Of a stretch of DNA of 64,000 nt, positions 19,473 to 28,804 are shown one piece after another. This stretch comes from Thiorhodococcus sp. GTDB taxonomy: Bacteria; Pseudomonadota; Gammaproteobacteria; Chromatiales; Chromatiaceae. Made by a program: the position numbers and the translations under genes. The stretch covers positions 1-64,000 of the forward strand of contig JARIBS010000078.1 of NCBI GenBank assembly GCA_029257385.1, read 5' to 3'. Under the pieces are notes generated by a model, which worked only from the letters and a program-made list of their open reading frames with translations, was not told the DNA's origin and made no database searches. The first letter of the stretch is position 1; every line of letters begins with the position of its first letter.

Positions 19473-20855
19473 ATGACGCCCCCAGTCCAACCCCGCGAAA
19501 CGCTGCTGCAAGCGCCGCCCCAGACCAGAATATTGGTGGTCGGTCTTGGCACGACGGGGCTGTCCTGCGTGCGCTATCTCAGAGCGCAAGGGGTGATGGT
19601 GGCGGTCACTGACAGCCGAGCGAGACCGCCTGGATTGGATGCACTGCAAACCGATATGCCGGAGATCGCGGTCTTCCTCGGCGGGTTCGAGCCGGAGGTC
19701 TTCGCTGCGGCGTCCGAGCTGGTCGTAAGCCCCGGCGTTGCGGTCAGTGAACCGCTGATCCAGCAGGCAATCGCGCGTGGTGTGGCGGTGACCGGCGACG
19801 TGGAGCTCTTCGTGCGCGCCGTGCGCGCCCCGCTATGCGCCATTACCGGCTCTAACGGCAAGAGCACGGTGACGACACTCGTTGGCATGATGGCGCAACT
19901 GGCCGGACAGCGGGTGGCGGTCGGCGGCAACCTCGGCGAACCCGTGCTCGATCTGATCGACCCAGCCATTGAGCGCTATGTGATCGAGTTGTCCAGTTTT
20001 CAGCTCGAGACGACGCCGGGACTGCGGGCGGATGGCGCCGTGGTGCTCAATATCTCGGCCGATCATCTCGATCGCTATCCCAATCTGGCCACCTATGTCG
20101 CGACCAAGGCCCAGATCTATCGCGGAGCGCGCGTCGCCGTCGTCAACCGCGACGATCCGTTGGTGGCGGCCATGCCACACCAGGCCGAGCGCGAAATCGG
20201 TTTCACGCTTGGCGAGCCGGGCGCGGGCGACTTCGGGCTGAGATCGCTCGAGGGTCAGGTCTGGATCTGTCACGGTCGTGAGCCGCTGATGCCGGCGAGC
20301 GAGGTGCGTATCCCCGGACGGCACAATCTGGCCAACGCACTGGCGGCGCTGGCGCTGGCGCTGGCAAGCGCAATCCCGATGCACTCGGCCTGTGAGGCGC
20401 TGAGACGCTTTCCCGGTCTGGCGCATCGCAGCGCCCTGGTCACGGAGCGCGCCGGGGTGCGCTGGTACGACGACTCCAAGGGGACCAATCCAGGCGCGAC
20501 GGTGGCGGCCCTAGATGGGTTGGTGGCAGATGAGACCTCCGCCCGGGCCGTCCTGATCGCGGGCGGTGAGGGCAAGGGCGCCGATTTCACACCCTTGCGC
20601 ACGGCAGTCGCGCGGGCCGCGCGGGCCGTGGTGCTCATCGGCCGGGACGCCCCCTTGATCGAGGCGGCCATCGCCGGTGCCGCTCCGATCACTCACGCGA
20701 CGGACATGACCGACGCAGTCACCCAAGCCGCCGCACTTGCCGAGCCGGGCGATTGCGTACTGCTCTCGCCGGCGTGTGCGAGCTTTGACATGTTTGAGAA
20801 TTACGAACATCGCGGTCGGGTCTTCTCCGAGGCGGTGCGGGGGCTCGGGTCATGA
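19473..20855 (+). CDS. murD: UDP-N-acetylmuramoylalanine--D-glutamate ligase
   Basis: The protein of 460 aa starts with a Rossmann-like UDP domain (ILVVGLGTTGLSCVRYL). It continues with ITGSNGKSTVTTLVG (P-loop near 127), GNLGEPVLDL, ELSSFQLE, NISADHLDRY, PGLAHR and YDDSKGTNPGATVAAL, and ends with LLSPACASFDMF. This is MurD throughout. It adds D-glutamate to UDP-MurNAc-L-alanine in the cytosol. It begins 7 bases after mraY and overlaps ftsW by ATGA. Confidence 0.97.
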   Translation: MTPPVQPRETLLQAPPQTRILVVGLGTTGLSCVRYLRAQGVMVAVTDSRARPPGLDALQTDMPEIAVFLGGFEPEVFAAASELVVSPGVAVSEPLIQQAIARGVAVTGDVELFVRAVRAPLCAITGSNGKSTVTTLVGMMAQLAGQRVAVGGNLGEPVLDLIDPAIERYVIELSSFQLETTPGLRADGAVVLNISADHLDRYPNLATYVATKAQIYRGARVAVVNRDDPLVAAMPHQAEREIGFTLGEPGAGDFGLRSLEGQVWICHGREPLMPASEVRIPGRHNLANALAALALALASAIPMHSACEALRRFPGLAHRSALVTERAGVRWYDDSKGTNPGATVAALDGLVADETSARAVLIAGGEGKGADFTPLRTAVARAARAVVLIGRDAPLIEAAIAGAAPITHATDMTDAVTQAAALAEPGDCVLLSPACASFDMFENYEHRGRVFSEAVRGLGS

Positions 20856-22048
20856 CCGCCGCCGTTCGCTCCAAACGCGCCGGCCAGCCTAGACGTGAAC
20901 GCACGGCCACATTGGATTACCCGCTGCTGTGCTGCGCGCTGGCCCTGCTGGCATTCGGGCTGGTGATGGTGACATCGGCGTCCATGTCAATTGCGGAGCG
21001 CTGCTGCGGCGATCCTTTCTTTTATGCGCTGCGCCACGCGCTGGCACTGGGCCTCGCTCTGGGCGCGGGTGCTGTGGCCTACAGCGTGCCCACCGAATGG
21101 TGGAAGCGCTACGGAACCTGGCTGCTCCTGTTGGGCTTGCTGGCACTGGTGCTGGTGCTGGTGCCGGGCATCGGACGAACGGTTAATGGCGCCACCCGCT
21201 GGATTCCGCTCGGCCCCTTAAACCTCCAGCCATCGGAATTCCTCAAGCTGTTCGCCGTCCTCTATGTGGCGGGCTATCTCGTGCGTCATGCTGACCGGAT
21301 TGCCAATCAAATTTCGGGCTTCATGCGTCCCATGCTCCTGATCGGGATCGCTGCGGCGCTGATTCTCATGCAGCCTGATTTTGGGACTGCCGCCGTCATG
21401 CTGGCGACCGTGATGGGGATGCTGTATCTGGGCGGTGTCAGTCTCATGCCCTTCATTCTGCTGCTGGGGGTCGTCGCGGTTGGGCTGGTGACTCTGATCA
21501 TCGTGTCACCCTATCGATTGGAACGCGTGATCTCGTTCGTCGATCCCTGGAAGGACCCCTTCAACTCAGGCTATCAACTCAGTCAGGCGCTGATTGCCTT
21601 CGGGCGCGGAGAGTGGGTCGGCGTCGGACTCGGCAATGGCATCCAGAAACAGTTTTTTCTCCCCGAGGCGCACACCGATTTTCTCGCCTCTGTGATCGGC
21701 GAGGAGTTCGGCCTGGTCGGTATGCTGGTGCTGATCGCCGCGTTCGGGTTCTTGAGCTGGCGCGCGATCTCTATCGGCGTGCGGGCTGAGGCGGTCAAAC
21801 GGCCCTTTGAGTCCTTCGTAGCGCAGGGCATCGGGCTTTGGCTGGGCCTACAAGCCTTCGTCAACCTGGGCGTCAATGTCGGCATTTTGCCAACCAAGGG
21901 CCTGACACTGCCGTTCATGAGCTATGGCAGCAACAGCCTCATCGTCGGCTGTATGGCGATCGCCATCGTGTTGCGCATCGATCTGCTGGTGCGTCAACTC
22001 GAGCTTGAGGCTGGACCGAAACGGAGGTTGAAATGGGCACGTGCATAG
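20852..22048 (+). CDS. ftsW: Septal SEDS peptidoglycan glycosyltransferase FtsW
   Basis: This 398 aa SEDS protein has about 10 TM segments after a basic N-terminus. Family motifs include TSASMSIAE, NGATRWIPLGPLNLQPSEFLKL, QPDFGTAAVM, GYQLSQALIAFGRGEWVGVGLGNG.QK, PEAHTDFLASVIGEEFG and LPFMSYGSNSL. It polymerises glycan strands at the division site with FtsI. It overlaps murD by 4 bases and murG by 16 bases. Confidence 0.96.
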   Translation: MTAAVRSKRAGQPRRERTATLDYPLLCCALALLAFGLVMVTSASMSIAERCCGDPFFYALRHALALGLALGAGAVAYSVPTEWWKRYGTWLLLLGLLALVLVLVPGIGRTVNGATRWIPLGPLNLQPSEFLKLFAVLYVAGYLVRHADRIANQISGFMRPMLLIGIAAALILMQPDFGTAAVMLATVMGMLYLGGVSLMPFILLLGVVAVGLVTLIIVSPYRLERVISFVDPWKDPFNSGYQLSQALIAFGRGEWVGVGLGNGIQKQFFLPEAHTDFLASVIGEEFGLVGMLVLIAAFGFLSWRAISIGVRAEAVKRPFESFVAQGIGLWLGLQAFVNLGVNVGILPTKGLTLPFMSYGSNSLIVGCMAIAIVLRIDLLVRQLELEAGPKRRLKWARA

Positions 22049-23169
22049 GTGTCATGGCCGGCGGAACCGGCGGGCACGTGTTTCCAGCCCTAGCCGTCGC
22101 GGAAATCCTGCGCAGCCAGGATGTGCAGGTATTCTGGATCGGCACGCATGCCGGGATGGAGTCGCGTCTGGTGCCCGAGCACGGTTTTGAGATCGAGTGG
22201 ATTCGCATCGAAGGTCTGCGCGGCAAGGGCATCGGCCAGATGCTCAAGACACCCTTCAAGCTCGCGGCCGCGCTCTGGCAGGCACGCGGCATTTTGCGTC
22301 GGCGGCGTCCCGCGCTGGTGATCGGCATGGGCGGATTCGTGTCCGGACCGGGCGGCCTGGCCGCGCGCGGACTCGGTCTGCCGCTGGTCGTCCATGAGCA
22401 GAACTCCATCCCCGGAATGACCAACCAGTGGCTGGCGCGAATCGCCACGGCGGTATTCGAGGCCTTTCCGGGGAGCTTTCCCGCTGCGCGCGGCGCTGTC
22501 GCGAGCGGTAACCCGGTGCGTCAGGCGATCCTGGATCTGCCTGAGCCGCGTACGCGCTACGCTGGGCGCGCTGGCGCGCCGCGTCTCTTGGTCTTCGGCG
22601 GATCGCTGGGTGCGCGAGCGCTCAACGAGACCCTGCCTCAGGCGCTGGCTGGGCTGCCCAAGGCACTGCGACCCGAGATTCGCCATCAGGCTGGGGAGCG
22701 CACGCTCGAGGTGGCGCGCGACGCCTATCGGGGGGCCGGTATCGAGGCCGAAATCATGCCCTTCATCGACGATATGGCCGAAGCTTATGCCTGGGCGGAT
22801 CTCGTTGTGTGCCGAGCTGGAGCCTTGACCATCTCCGAATTGGCCGCGGCTGGGGTTGCCTCCGTTCTGGTTCCTTATCCCTTTGCGGTCGACGATCATC
22901 AGGTCGGCAATGCCCGCTATCTGACCGATGCAGGCGCCGCGCGGATGGTGCTGCAGCGCGACCTTACCACGCAGGCTCTGACGAACTTACTCACCGAGCT
23001 GCTCGGCGATCGCGCGCTCTTGCTGTCGATGGCCGAGGCGGCGCGCTCACGCGCGCAACCCGATGCCGTCGCCCAGATCGCCACGGCCTGTCTCGCGCTG
23101 GCCCGCGATGAGAGCAAGACTGGGGGAGCGACTCCGGCTGTCCCAACGCAAGCGGGGCGGCGCGCATGA
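22033..23169 (+). CDS. murG: UDP-GlcNAc:lipid I N-acetylglucosaminyltransferase MurG
   Basis: This GT-B glycosyltransferase of 378 aa opens with the glycine-rich [17 protein letters not shown]. It continues with [45 protein letters not shown] and a C-terminal donor-binding block ([28 protein letters not shown]). It converts lipid I to lipid II at the inner face of the membrane. It starts inside ftsW and ends with ATGA overlapping murC. A strain-specific tail after about residue 360 is not conserved. Confidence 0.96.
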   Translation: MGTCIGVMAGGTGGHVFPALAVAEILRSQDVQVFWIGTHAGMESRLVPEHGFEIEWIRIEGLRGKGIGQMLKTPFKLAAALWQARGILRRRRPALVIGMGGFVSGPGGLAARGLGLPLVVHEQNSIPGMTNQWLARIATAVFEAFPGSFPAARGAVASGNPVRQAILDLPEPRTRYAGRAGAPRLLVFGGSLGARALNETLPQALAGLPKALRPEIRHQAGERTLEVARDAYRGAGIEAEIMPFIDDMAEAYAWADLVVCRAGALTISELAAAGVASVLVPYPFAVDDHQVGNARYLTDAGAARMVLQRDLTTQALTNLLTELLGDRALLLSMAEAARSRAQPDAVAQIATACLALARDESKTGGATPAVPTQAGRRA

Positions 23170-24593
23170 ATGCGCATCGCCAACATACCGCCGCCCGGAT
23201 GGGGCGGGTTCGCCGACTGCACTTCATCGGTATCGGCGGCGCGGGCATGAGCGGAATTGCCGAGCTGATGGCCAATCTGGGCTACACGGTGACCGGCTCC
23301 GATTTGCGCGAGAGCGCCGTGACGCGGCGGCTGCGCGCGCTGGGTGTCGAGATTTTCATCGGGCACCGGGCCGAGCAAGTCAGCGAAGCCGACGCGGTCG
23401 TGGTTTCAACGGCGGTCGACGAGACCAATCCCGAGATTCAGCAAGCGCGCGGCGCGCGTCTCCCAGTTGTGCGCCGCGCCGAGATGCTCGCGGAGCTGAT
23501 GCGCTTTTACTACGGTGTGGCGGTGGCCGGAACTCACGGTAAAACGACCACGACCAGCCTGGTCGCGAGCATTCTCGCCGAGGGCGGATTGGATCCGACC
23601 TTCGTCATCGGTGGCAAGCTCAACAGCGCCGGGGCCAACGCCAAGTTGGGAACGACCAAGTACCTGGTGGCCGAAGCCGACGAAAGCGACGCCTCCTTCC
23701 TCTATCTACAGCCGATGGTGTCGATCGTTACCAACATTGACGCCGATCACATGAGTGCCTACGAGAACGACTTCAGTCGGCTGCGCAGCTCGTTTATGGA
23801 GTTCCTGCATCATTTGCCCTTCTATGGGCTGGCAGTGCTGTGTATCGACGACGACGAGGTCCGGGCGATGGTGCCGATGGTCGCGCGTGCGGTGCGCACC
23901 TATGGGACACATCCCGAGGCCGATGTGCGCGCCAGCGACATCCACCAGGAGGGTATGCGCACCGCCTTTCTCGTCCATTGCAGTGAACTCGACCGCCCCT
24001 TGGCGGTCACGGTCAATCTGCCGGGTCGGCACAACGTACTCAACGCGCTCGCCGCAATCTGTGTCGCCCTAGAGCTTGGCGTTGATGCGCGGGCCATTAG
24101 CCGGGCTTTGTCCGAATTTCAGGGTGTGGATCGACGCTTCGTCGCGACTGAGATCATCGATCACGCCGGGCGTCGACTCTTGATCGTGGACGACTACGGC
24201 CATCATCCGCGTGAACTGGCCGCTACGCTGACTGCGGCACGCGACGGCTGGCCTGGACGCAGACTGATGCTGGTTTTCCAACCACATCGCTATAGCCGAA
24301 CTCAGGAGCATTTCGAGGATTTTGTCGAGGTGTTCTCTATGGCGGACATGCTGCTGCTCTGCGAGGTCTATCCGGCGGGCGAGATGCCGATTGTGGGCGC
24401 CGACGCACGCGCACTCAGCCGCGCGATGCGCATGCGTGGCGATGTGGAACCCGTCTTCGCCCAGGATCTCCACATGGTGCCGGCGCTGGTGGACCATCTG
24501 GCCCAGGATGGCGATATCGTGCTGGTGGCGGGTGCGGGCGACATCGGTGCACTTGCCGCGCGCTTGCCCGGACTGCTCCAGGAGGGTGGCTAG
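23166..24593 (+). CDS. murC: UDP-N-acetylmuramate--L-alanine ligase
   Basis: The protein of 475 aa has [32 protein letters not shown] (P-loop near 119), [45 protein letters not shown] and FQPHRYSRT, all diagnostic of MurC. It starts the stem peptide by adding L-alanine to UDP-MurNAc. It overlaps murG by 4 bases. An 84-base gap then separates it from murB, one of the few breaks in the cluster. Confidence 0.97.
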   Translation: MNAHRQHTAARMGRVRRLHFIGIGGAGMSGIAELMANLGYTVTGSDLRESAVTRRLRALGVEIFIGHRAEQVSEADAVVVSTAVDETNPEIQQARGARLPVVRRAEMLAELMRFYYGVAVAGTHGKTTTTSLVASILAEGGLDPTFVIGGKLNSAGANAKLGTTKYLVAEADESDASFLYLQPMVSIVTNIDADHMSAYENDFSRLRSSFMEFLHHLPFYGLAVLCIDDDEVRAMVPMVARAVRTYGTHPEADVRASDIHQEGMRTAFLVHCSELDRPLAVTVNLPGRHNVLNALAAICVALELGVDARAISRALSEFQGVDRRFVATEIIDHAGRRLLIVDDYGHHPRELAATLTAARDGWPGRRLMLVFQPHRYSRTQEHFEDFVEVFSMADMLLLCEVYPAGEMPIVGADARALSRAMRMRGDVEPVFAQDLHMVPALVDHLAQDGDIVLVAGAGDIGALAARLPGLLQEGG

Positions 24594-24677
24594 TGACGAA
24601 TCTATCCAAGCGTCACGGCGGGCACGGCCCCACCGGCCCGTCCAGGTGTTATCTGAGCGTGTCGAGAGGGCGCTGAC

Positions 24678-25562
24678 ATGATCGAGCTGCGAGGGGAACT
24701 GCGCGCGCATGAGCCACTGGCCGGTTACACCAGCTGGCGGGTCGGTGGGGTTGCGAAACAGTGCTATCGACCTGCCGATGTCGAGGATCTGGCCGTGTTT
24801 CTGCGTCGACTCGATCCGCACGAGCCGCTACTGTGGCTGGGGCTGGGCAGCAACCTCCTGATTGATGACGACGGGTTTGCGGGAACCGTGATTCTGACGC
24901 GAGGGTGCCTGAGCGCAATGGAGCGTCGCGCCGACAACCGCATCTACGCTGAAGCGGGTACGAGCTGCGCTAAACTCGCGCGTTTTGCATCCAGAGAGAA
25001 TCTGGTCGGGGTCGAGTTCTTGGCCGGGATTCCCGGCACCATGGGCGGCGCTCTGGCGATGAACGCCGGTGCATGGGGCGGCGAGACCTGGCCGCACGTT
25101 TGCCGGGTCTGGACTATCGACCGTGCGGGTGTTGTCAGGGAGCGCGATGCAGCAGATTTCTCGCCGGGTTATCGGGAGATCGCGGGGCCTGCCGGTGAGT
25201 GGTTCGTGGCGGTCGAGCTTGGGCTGGAGCATGGCGACGGTCGCGCCGGGATGGAGCGGATGCGCGCCCTGCTTGCGCGCCGCGCCGCGACCCAGCCGAT
25301 CGGGCAGCCGAGTTGTGGCTCGGTGTTTCGCAACCCGCCTGGGGATCACGCGGCCAGATTGATCGAGTCACTGGGCCTGAAGGGCCAGCGAATCGGCGGT
25401 GCGCAAGTCTCCGAGAAGCACGCCAATTTCATCATCAACACGGGCGATGCGACGGCATCGGACATCGCGGCCTTGATCGGCCACGTTCAAGATGCGGTCG
25501 AGCAGCATACGGGTGTCCGGTTGATTGCCGAGGTCAGACGCAGCGCTGGAGAGGGGGCATGA
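24678..25562 (+). CDS. murB: UDP-N-acetylenolpyruvoylglucosamine reductase
   Basis: This flavoenzyme of 294 aa has TSWRVGG, LGLGSNLLIDD, AGTSCAKLARFA, GVEFLAGIPGTMGGALAMNAGAWGGE, CGSVFRNPPGDHAARLIE and KHANFIINTGDATASDI. It is the shorter type II MurB, lacking the extra loop of E. coli MurB. It reduces UDP-GlcNAc-enolpyruvate to UDP-MurNAc with NADPH and FAD. GAGAGGG lies upstream of the ATG. In the same frame the upstream gap has in-frame stops, so no longer start exists. It overlaps ddl as ATGA. Confidence 0.96.
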   Translation: MIELRGELRAHEPLAGYTSWRVGGVAKQCYRPADVEDLAVFLRRLDPHEPLLWLGLGSNLLIDDDGFAGTVILTRGCLSAMERRADNRIYAEAGTSCAKLARFASRENLVGVEFLAGIPGTMGGALAMNAGAWGGETWPHVCRVWTIDRAGVVRERDAADFSPGYREIAGPAGEWFVAVELGLEHGDGRAGMERMRALLARRAATQPIGQPSCGSVFRNPPGDHAARLIESLGLKGQRIGGAQVSEKHANFIINTGDATASDIAALIGHVQDAVEQHTGVRLIAEVRRSAGEGA

Positions 25563-26515
25563 CGACACAGACGGCTCAGGTATCCAAGGCGACTGCCGAG
25601 CGCGTTGAGCGGCTCGGTAAGGTTGCTGTGCTGCTCGGCGGGCGCGCCGCCGAGCGCGAGGTCTCGCTCAAGAGCGGGCGCGCCGTGCTCGATGCACTGC
25701 TACGATGTGGAGTCGACGCCCACCCGCTCGATCCCGACGAGCGGGTTCTGGAACATCTGCGCGCGGGGGGCTTTGAGCGCGCCTTCATCATCCTGCATGG
25801 ACGCGGCGGCGAAGACGGGCAGATCCAGGGTGCGCTGGAGACCATCGCGATGCCCTATACGGGATCTGGCGTGCTCGGCTCCGCACTGGGGATGGACAAA
25901 TACCGCTGCAAACTGGTCTGGGAGGCCGTTGGGCTGCCGACTGCGGAGTCGGTCCTGCTGCGCGGGGCATCCGATCTGCCTGCCGCCGCCGCGCTCGGCT
26001 TTCCGCTGATGATCAAACCGGTACATGAGGGCTCGAGTATCGGCATGGCCAAGGTCGAAACGGTCGCTGCGCTTGAGCGCGCCTGGCGTGTGGCCGCGCA
26101 GTTTGACGCATCGGTTCTGGCCGAGCGCTGGATTGCCGGAGACGAGCTGACCTGTGCCGTCCTGGGGCATGAGACATTGCCAATCATCCGCCTTGAAACG
26201 CCCAACGCATTCTACGATTACGCGGCCAAATACCAGGCAACAACCACGCGTTATCACTGCCCCAGCGGACTTGATGAGGCCACCGAGACACGCTTGCGTG
26301 AGTTGGCGCTGAAGGCCTTCGAGGTCGCCGGTGCGGTTGGTTGGGGGCGTGTCGACCTGATGCTCGATGCCGCGGGACAACCCTACTTGCTCGAGATCAA
26401 TACAGTTCCCGGCATGACTGACCACAGCCTGGTCCCGATAGCCGCGCGCGCCGCCGGAGTCGACTTCGATGCCCTGGTCCTGCGCATCCTGGAAACGAGC
26501 CTAGACCGTGGCTGA
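25559..26515 (+). CDS. ddl: D-alanine--D-alanine ligase
   Basis: This ATP-grasp ligase of 318 aa carries VAVLLGGRAAEREVSLKSG, LHGRGGEDGQIQG, MDKYRCKLVWEAVGLPT, KPVHEGSSIGM and LEINTVPGMTDHSLVP. It makes the D-Ala-D-Ala dipeptide used by MurF. The track ORF starts 120 codons upstream inside murB, but the ATG at 25559 overlapping the murB stop gives the normal DdlB start. The end overlaps the GTG start of ftsQ. Confidence 0.96.
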   Translation: MTTQTAQVSKATAERVERLGKVAVLLGGRAAEREVSLKSGRAVLDALLRCGVDAHPLDPDERVLEHLRAGGFERAFIILHGRGGEDGQIQGALETIAMPYTGSGVLGSALGMDKYRCKLVWEAVGLPTAESVLLRGASDLPAAAALGFPLMIKPVHEGSSIGMAKVETVAALERAWRVAAQFDASVLAERWIAGDELTCAVLGHETLPIIRLETPNAFYDYAAKYQATTTRYHCPSGLDEATETRLRELALKAFEVAGAVGWGRVDLMLDAAGQPYLLEINTVPGMTDHSLVPIAARAAGVDFDALVLRILETSLDRG

Positions 26516-27296
26516 GAGCATCCGTAAAGCTCAGACTGCTCAACGGACCGGCATCGGCTCACGATTGCTGGCGTTGCTTGGGGTGCTCCTGTTTATGGCA
26601 ATAGGCGCCGGTGCCTGGCTATTTGGCCATTGGGAGTCGCGCATTTTGCCCATTATGCTGATTGAGGTCGAAGGTGAACTCCATCATCATTCTTCACGCT
26701 TGCTCCAAGAGACGCTCAGCGAGCGCCTAAACGGCGGGATTCTGACCACGGATTTGGCCGCTCTCAAGCGCGCGGCCGAGGAGCTTCCATGGGTGGGACG
26801 TGCGAGTGTGCGTCGGGTCTGGCCCGACCGGCTGCGCGTGCGTGTCGAAGAGCATCGACCGATTGCCCGCTGGAACACCGATGGACTCGTCACCGCCGAG
26901 GGCGTCGTGTTCCATCCAAATAGTGGCACCGTGCCAGCGGGCCTGCCGCTGCTCGAGGGTGACGACAAACAGGCACCGAAGATCGCTGCACGCTATCTAA
27001 AGTGGCGCGATGAGCTGATGCTGGTCGGGCACCTGATTCAGACGTTGTCGGTCGATCCGCGCGGGGACTGGCGCGTCGAACTGGTTATGGGAACGACGCT
27101 GCGGCTGGGGACTGGCCCTGTCGAGGAGCGCTTGGCGCGCTTTATCGCCAGTACGCCTCAGCTTGAGGCCGCTGGACAACCGACGGTGGTCGATTTGCGC
27201 TACAGCAACGGCTTCTCGGTCAAATGGGCAACAAGCGCGGACACTAAGATCCGCGCGCACAGCGATCGCATCGTGCGATCCGGTCATCGAGGATAA
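26508..27296 (+). CDS. ftsQ: Cell division protein FtsQ
   Basis: This 262 aa bitopic protein has a cytoplasmic basic N-terminus, one TM (about 19-40, LLALLGVLLFMAIGAGAWLFG), a POTRA domain (MLIEVEGELHHHSSRLLQETLSERLNGG) with LPWVGRASVRRVWPDRLRVRVEEHRPIARW, and a beta domain. It recruits FtsL and FtsB to the divisome. It starts with GTG inside the ddl stop region and ends 6 bases before ftsA. Confidence 0.94.
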   Translation: MAESIRKAQTAQRTGIGSRLLALLGVLLFMAIGAGAWLFGHWESRILPIMLIEVEGELHHHSSRLLQETLSERLNGGILTTDLAALKRAAEELPWVGRASVRRVWPDRLRVRVEEHRPIARWNTDGLVTAEGVVFHPNSGTVPAGLPLLEGDDKQAPKIAARYLKWRDELMLVGHLIQTLSVDPRGDWRVELVMGTTLRLGTGPVEERLARFIASTPQLEAAGQPTVVDLRYSNGFSVKWATSADTKIRAHSDRIVRSGHRG

Positions 27297-27302
27297 TTCT
27301 GG

Positions 27303-28538
27303 ATGTCGCGACGTAACGACAAAAACTTATTGGTTGGTCTGGATATCGGCACATCGAAGATCGCTGCCTTGGTCGGAGAGCTCAAGGATGACGATCAGAT
27401 CGAGATCATCGGCTTTGGAACCCATCCTTCGCGGGGCCTGAAGAAGGGCGTGGTGGTCGATATCGAGTCTACCGTGCAATCGATCCAGCGGGCCGTCGAG
27501 GAGGCGGAGCTGATGGCTGGCTGCGAGATCCACTCCGTCCATGCCGGGATCGCGGGCAGCCATGTGCGCAGCCTCAACTCCCACGGCATCACGGCGATCA
27601 AGGAGGTCGAGGTCTCGCAGGCCGATGTCGACCGTGTTATCGATGCGGCGCGCGCGGTGGCCATTCCGGCCGATCAGAAGATTCTGCACATCCTCCCGCA
27701 GGAATTCATCATCGATGAGCAGGAGGGCATCCGAGAGCCTATTGGTATGTGCGGCGTGCGTCTGGAGGCACGCGTGCACATGGTGACCGGCGCGGTAAGT
27801 GCAGCACAGAACATCATCAAGTGCATCCGGCGCTGCGGACTGGAGGTCGACGACCTGGTCCTCGCTCAGCTCAGCTCCAGCTACTCGGTGCTCGGCGAGG
27901 ACGAGAAAGAACTCGGTGTCTGTGTCGTCGACATCGGTGGCGGAACGACCGATCTGGCGGTCTTCACGGATGGGGCTATTCGCCATACGGCGGTCATTCC
28001 AATCGCCGGCGATCAGGTGACCAACGACATCGCAGTGGCCTTGCGCACACCGACGCAGCATGCCGAACAGATCAAAGTCCGCCACGCCTGCGCCCTGACC
28101 CAGCTCGCGGCTAATGGCGACACGATCGAGGTCCCGAGCATCGGTGATCGCCCGCCGCGGCGCCTGTCGCGCCAGACGCTGGCCGAGGTGGTCGAGCCAA
28201 GGTACGAAGAGTTGCTGACGCTGCTGCACAACGAGCTGCGGCGCAGCGGATTCGAGGACTTGGTCGCGGGCGGGGTGGTGCTGACCGGCGGCAGCGCGAA
28301 GATGCAAGGGCTCATCGAGCTGGCCGAGGAGGTCTTCCACATGCCGGTGCGGTTGGGTGTGCCGAATTATGTCATCGGCATGGAGGAGGTCGTCAATAAC
28401 CCAATCCACTCCACAGGCGTCGGACTGCTGATGTACGCGCGTCAGCACCGCTTCGCAAGACGCCCGGAGCTGGCCGAAAATCTAGGCTTGAAAGCGGCTT
28501 TGGCGCGCATGAGAAGCTGGTTTCAAGGCAACTTTTAG
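27303..28538 (+). CDS. ftsA: Cell division protein FtsA (actin-like membrane tether for FtsZ)
   Basis: This actin-fold ATPase of 411 aa has LLVGLDIGTSKIAALVGE at the start, an inserted 1C subdomain (GCEIHSVHAGIAGSHVRSLNSHG), VVDIGGGTTDLAVF and GGVVLTGGSAKMQGL. The C-terminal amphipathic helix AALARMRSWFQGNF is the membrane-targeting sequence. It anchors FtsZ filaments to the inner membrane. A 266-base gap before ftsZ is large for this otherwise packed cluster. Confidence 0.97.
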   Translation: MSRRNDKNLLVGLDIGTSKIAALVGELKDDDQIEIIGFGTHPSRGLKKGVVVDIESTVQSIQRAVEEAELMAGCEIHSVHAGIAGSHVRSLNSHGITAIKEVEVSQADVDRVIDAARAVAIPADQKILHILPQEFIIDEQEGIREPIGMCGVRLEARVHMVTGAVSAAQNIIKCIRRCGLEVDDLVLAQLSSSYSVLGEDEKELGVCVVDIGGGTTDLAVFTDGAIRHTAVIPIAGDQVTNDIAVALRTPTQHAEQIKVRHACALTQLAANGDTIEVPSIGDRPPRRLSRQTLAEVVEPRYEELLTLLHNELRRSGFEDLVAGGVVLTGGSAKMQGLIELAEEVFHMPVRLGVPNYVIGMEEVVNNPIHSTGVGLLMYARQHRFARRPELAENLGLKAALARMRSWFQGNF

Positions 28539-28668
28539 GCTGACGCTCGCAGCGCCCTCCGTGCTGACGCACGCGTGGGTGCTGCCAGATGCGCAGTGGT
28601 TTCGAGAGCGCCTGATTGCTGGGCGGCGAGAATAGGGGTCCAGGGCGTGGGACTCGGTCGAAAACGCA

Positions 28669-28688
28669 GGCCGCATCATCATGCGGCC
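28669..28688. promoter_or_regulatory. Perfect hairpin in the ftsA-ftsZ gap
   Basis: GGCCGCAT-CATC-ATGCGGCC forms an 8 bp GC-rich stem with a four-base loop, followed by TTGGGCTTGG rather than a U-run. It may be an RNA processing or pausing site, or a weak terminator. The surrounding gap (28539-28804) shows no gene and probably contains ftsZ promoters that I could not define. Confidence 0.5.
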
Positions 28689-28771
28689 TTGGGCTTGGGG
28701 CGTCTCTAACGTCCCGGTCGTGTCGGGGGCGGCTGCATACGTTTGTATGTAGCTGAATTACGTTTTCTAGG

Positions 28772-28790
28772 TTGCGCACTGGGTGCGCAA
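28772..28790 (+). promoter_or_regulatory. Hairpin abutting the ftsZ ribosome binding site
   Basis: TTGCGCAC-TGG-GTGCGCAA is an 8 bp stem with a 3-base loop, and the ftsZ Shine-Dalgarno GAGGAG begins on the next base (28791-28796). The start codon follows 8 bases later. The placement suggests an effect on ribosome access or mRNA 5' end stability. This is inferred from position only. Confidence 0.55.
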
Positions 28791-28804
28791 GAGGAGAAAA
28801 ATCA

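Noticed and set aside
24594-24677. Possible N-terminal extension of murB or a small gene in the murC-murB gap
   Set aside because: The murB frame has stop codons here, and no ORF with a ribosome binding site fits the gap.
27327-28448. Minus-strand ORF of 373 codons
   Set aside because: Antisense shadow of ftsA.
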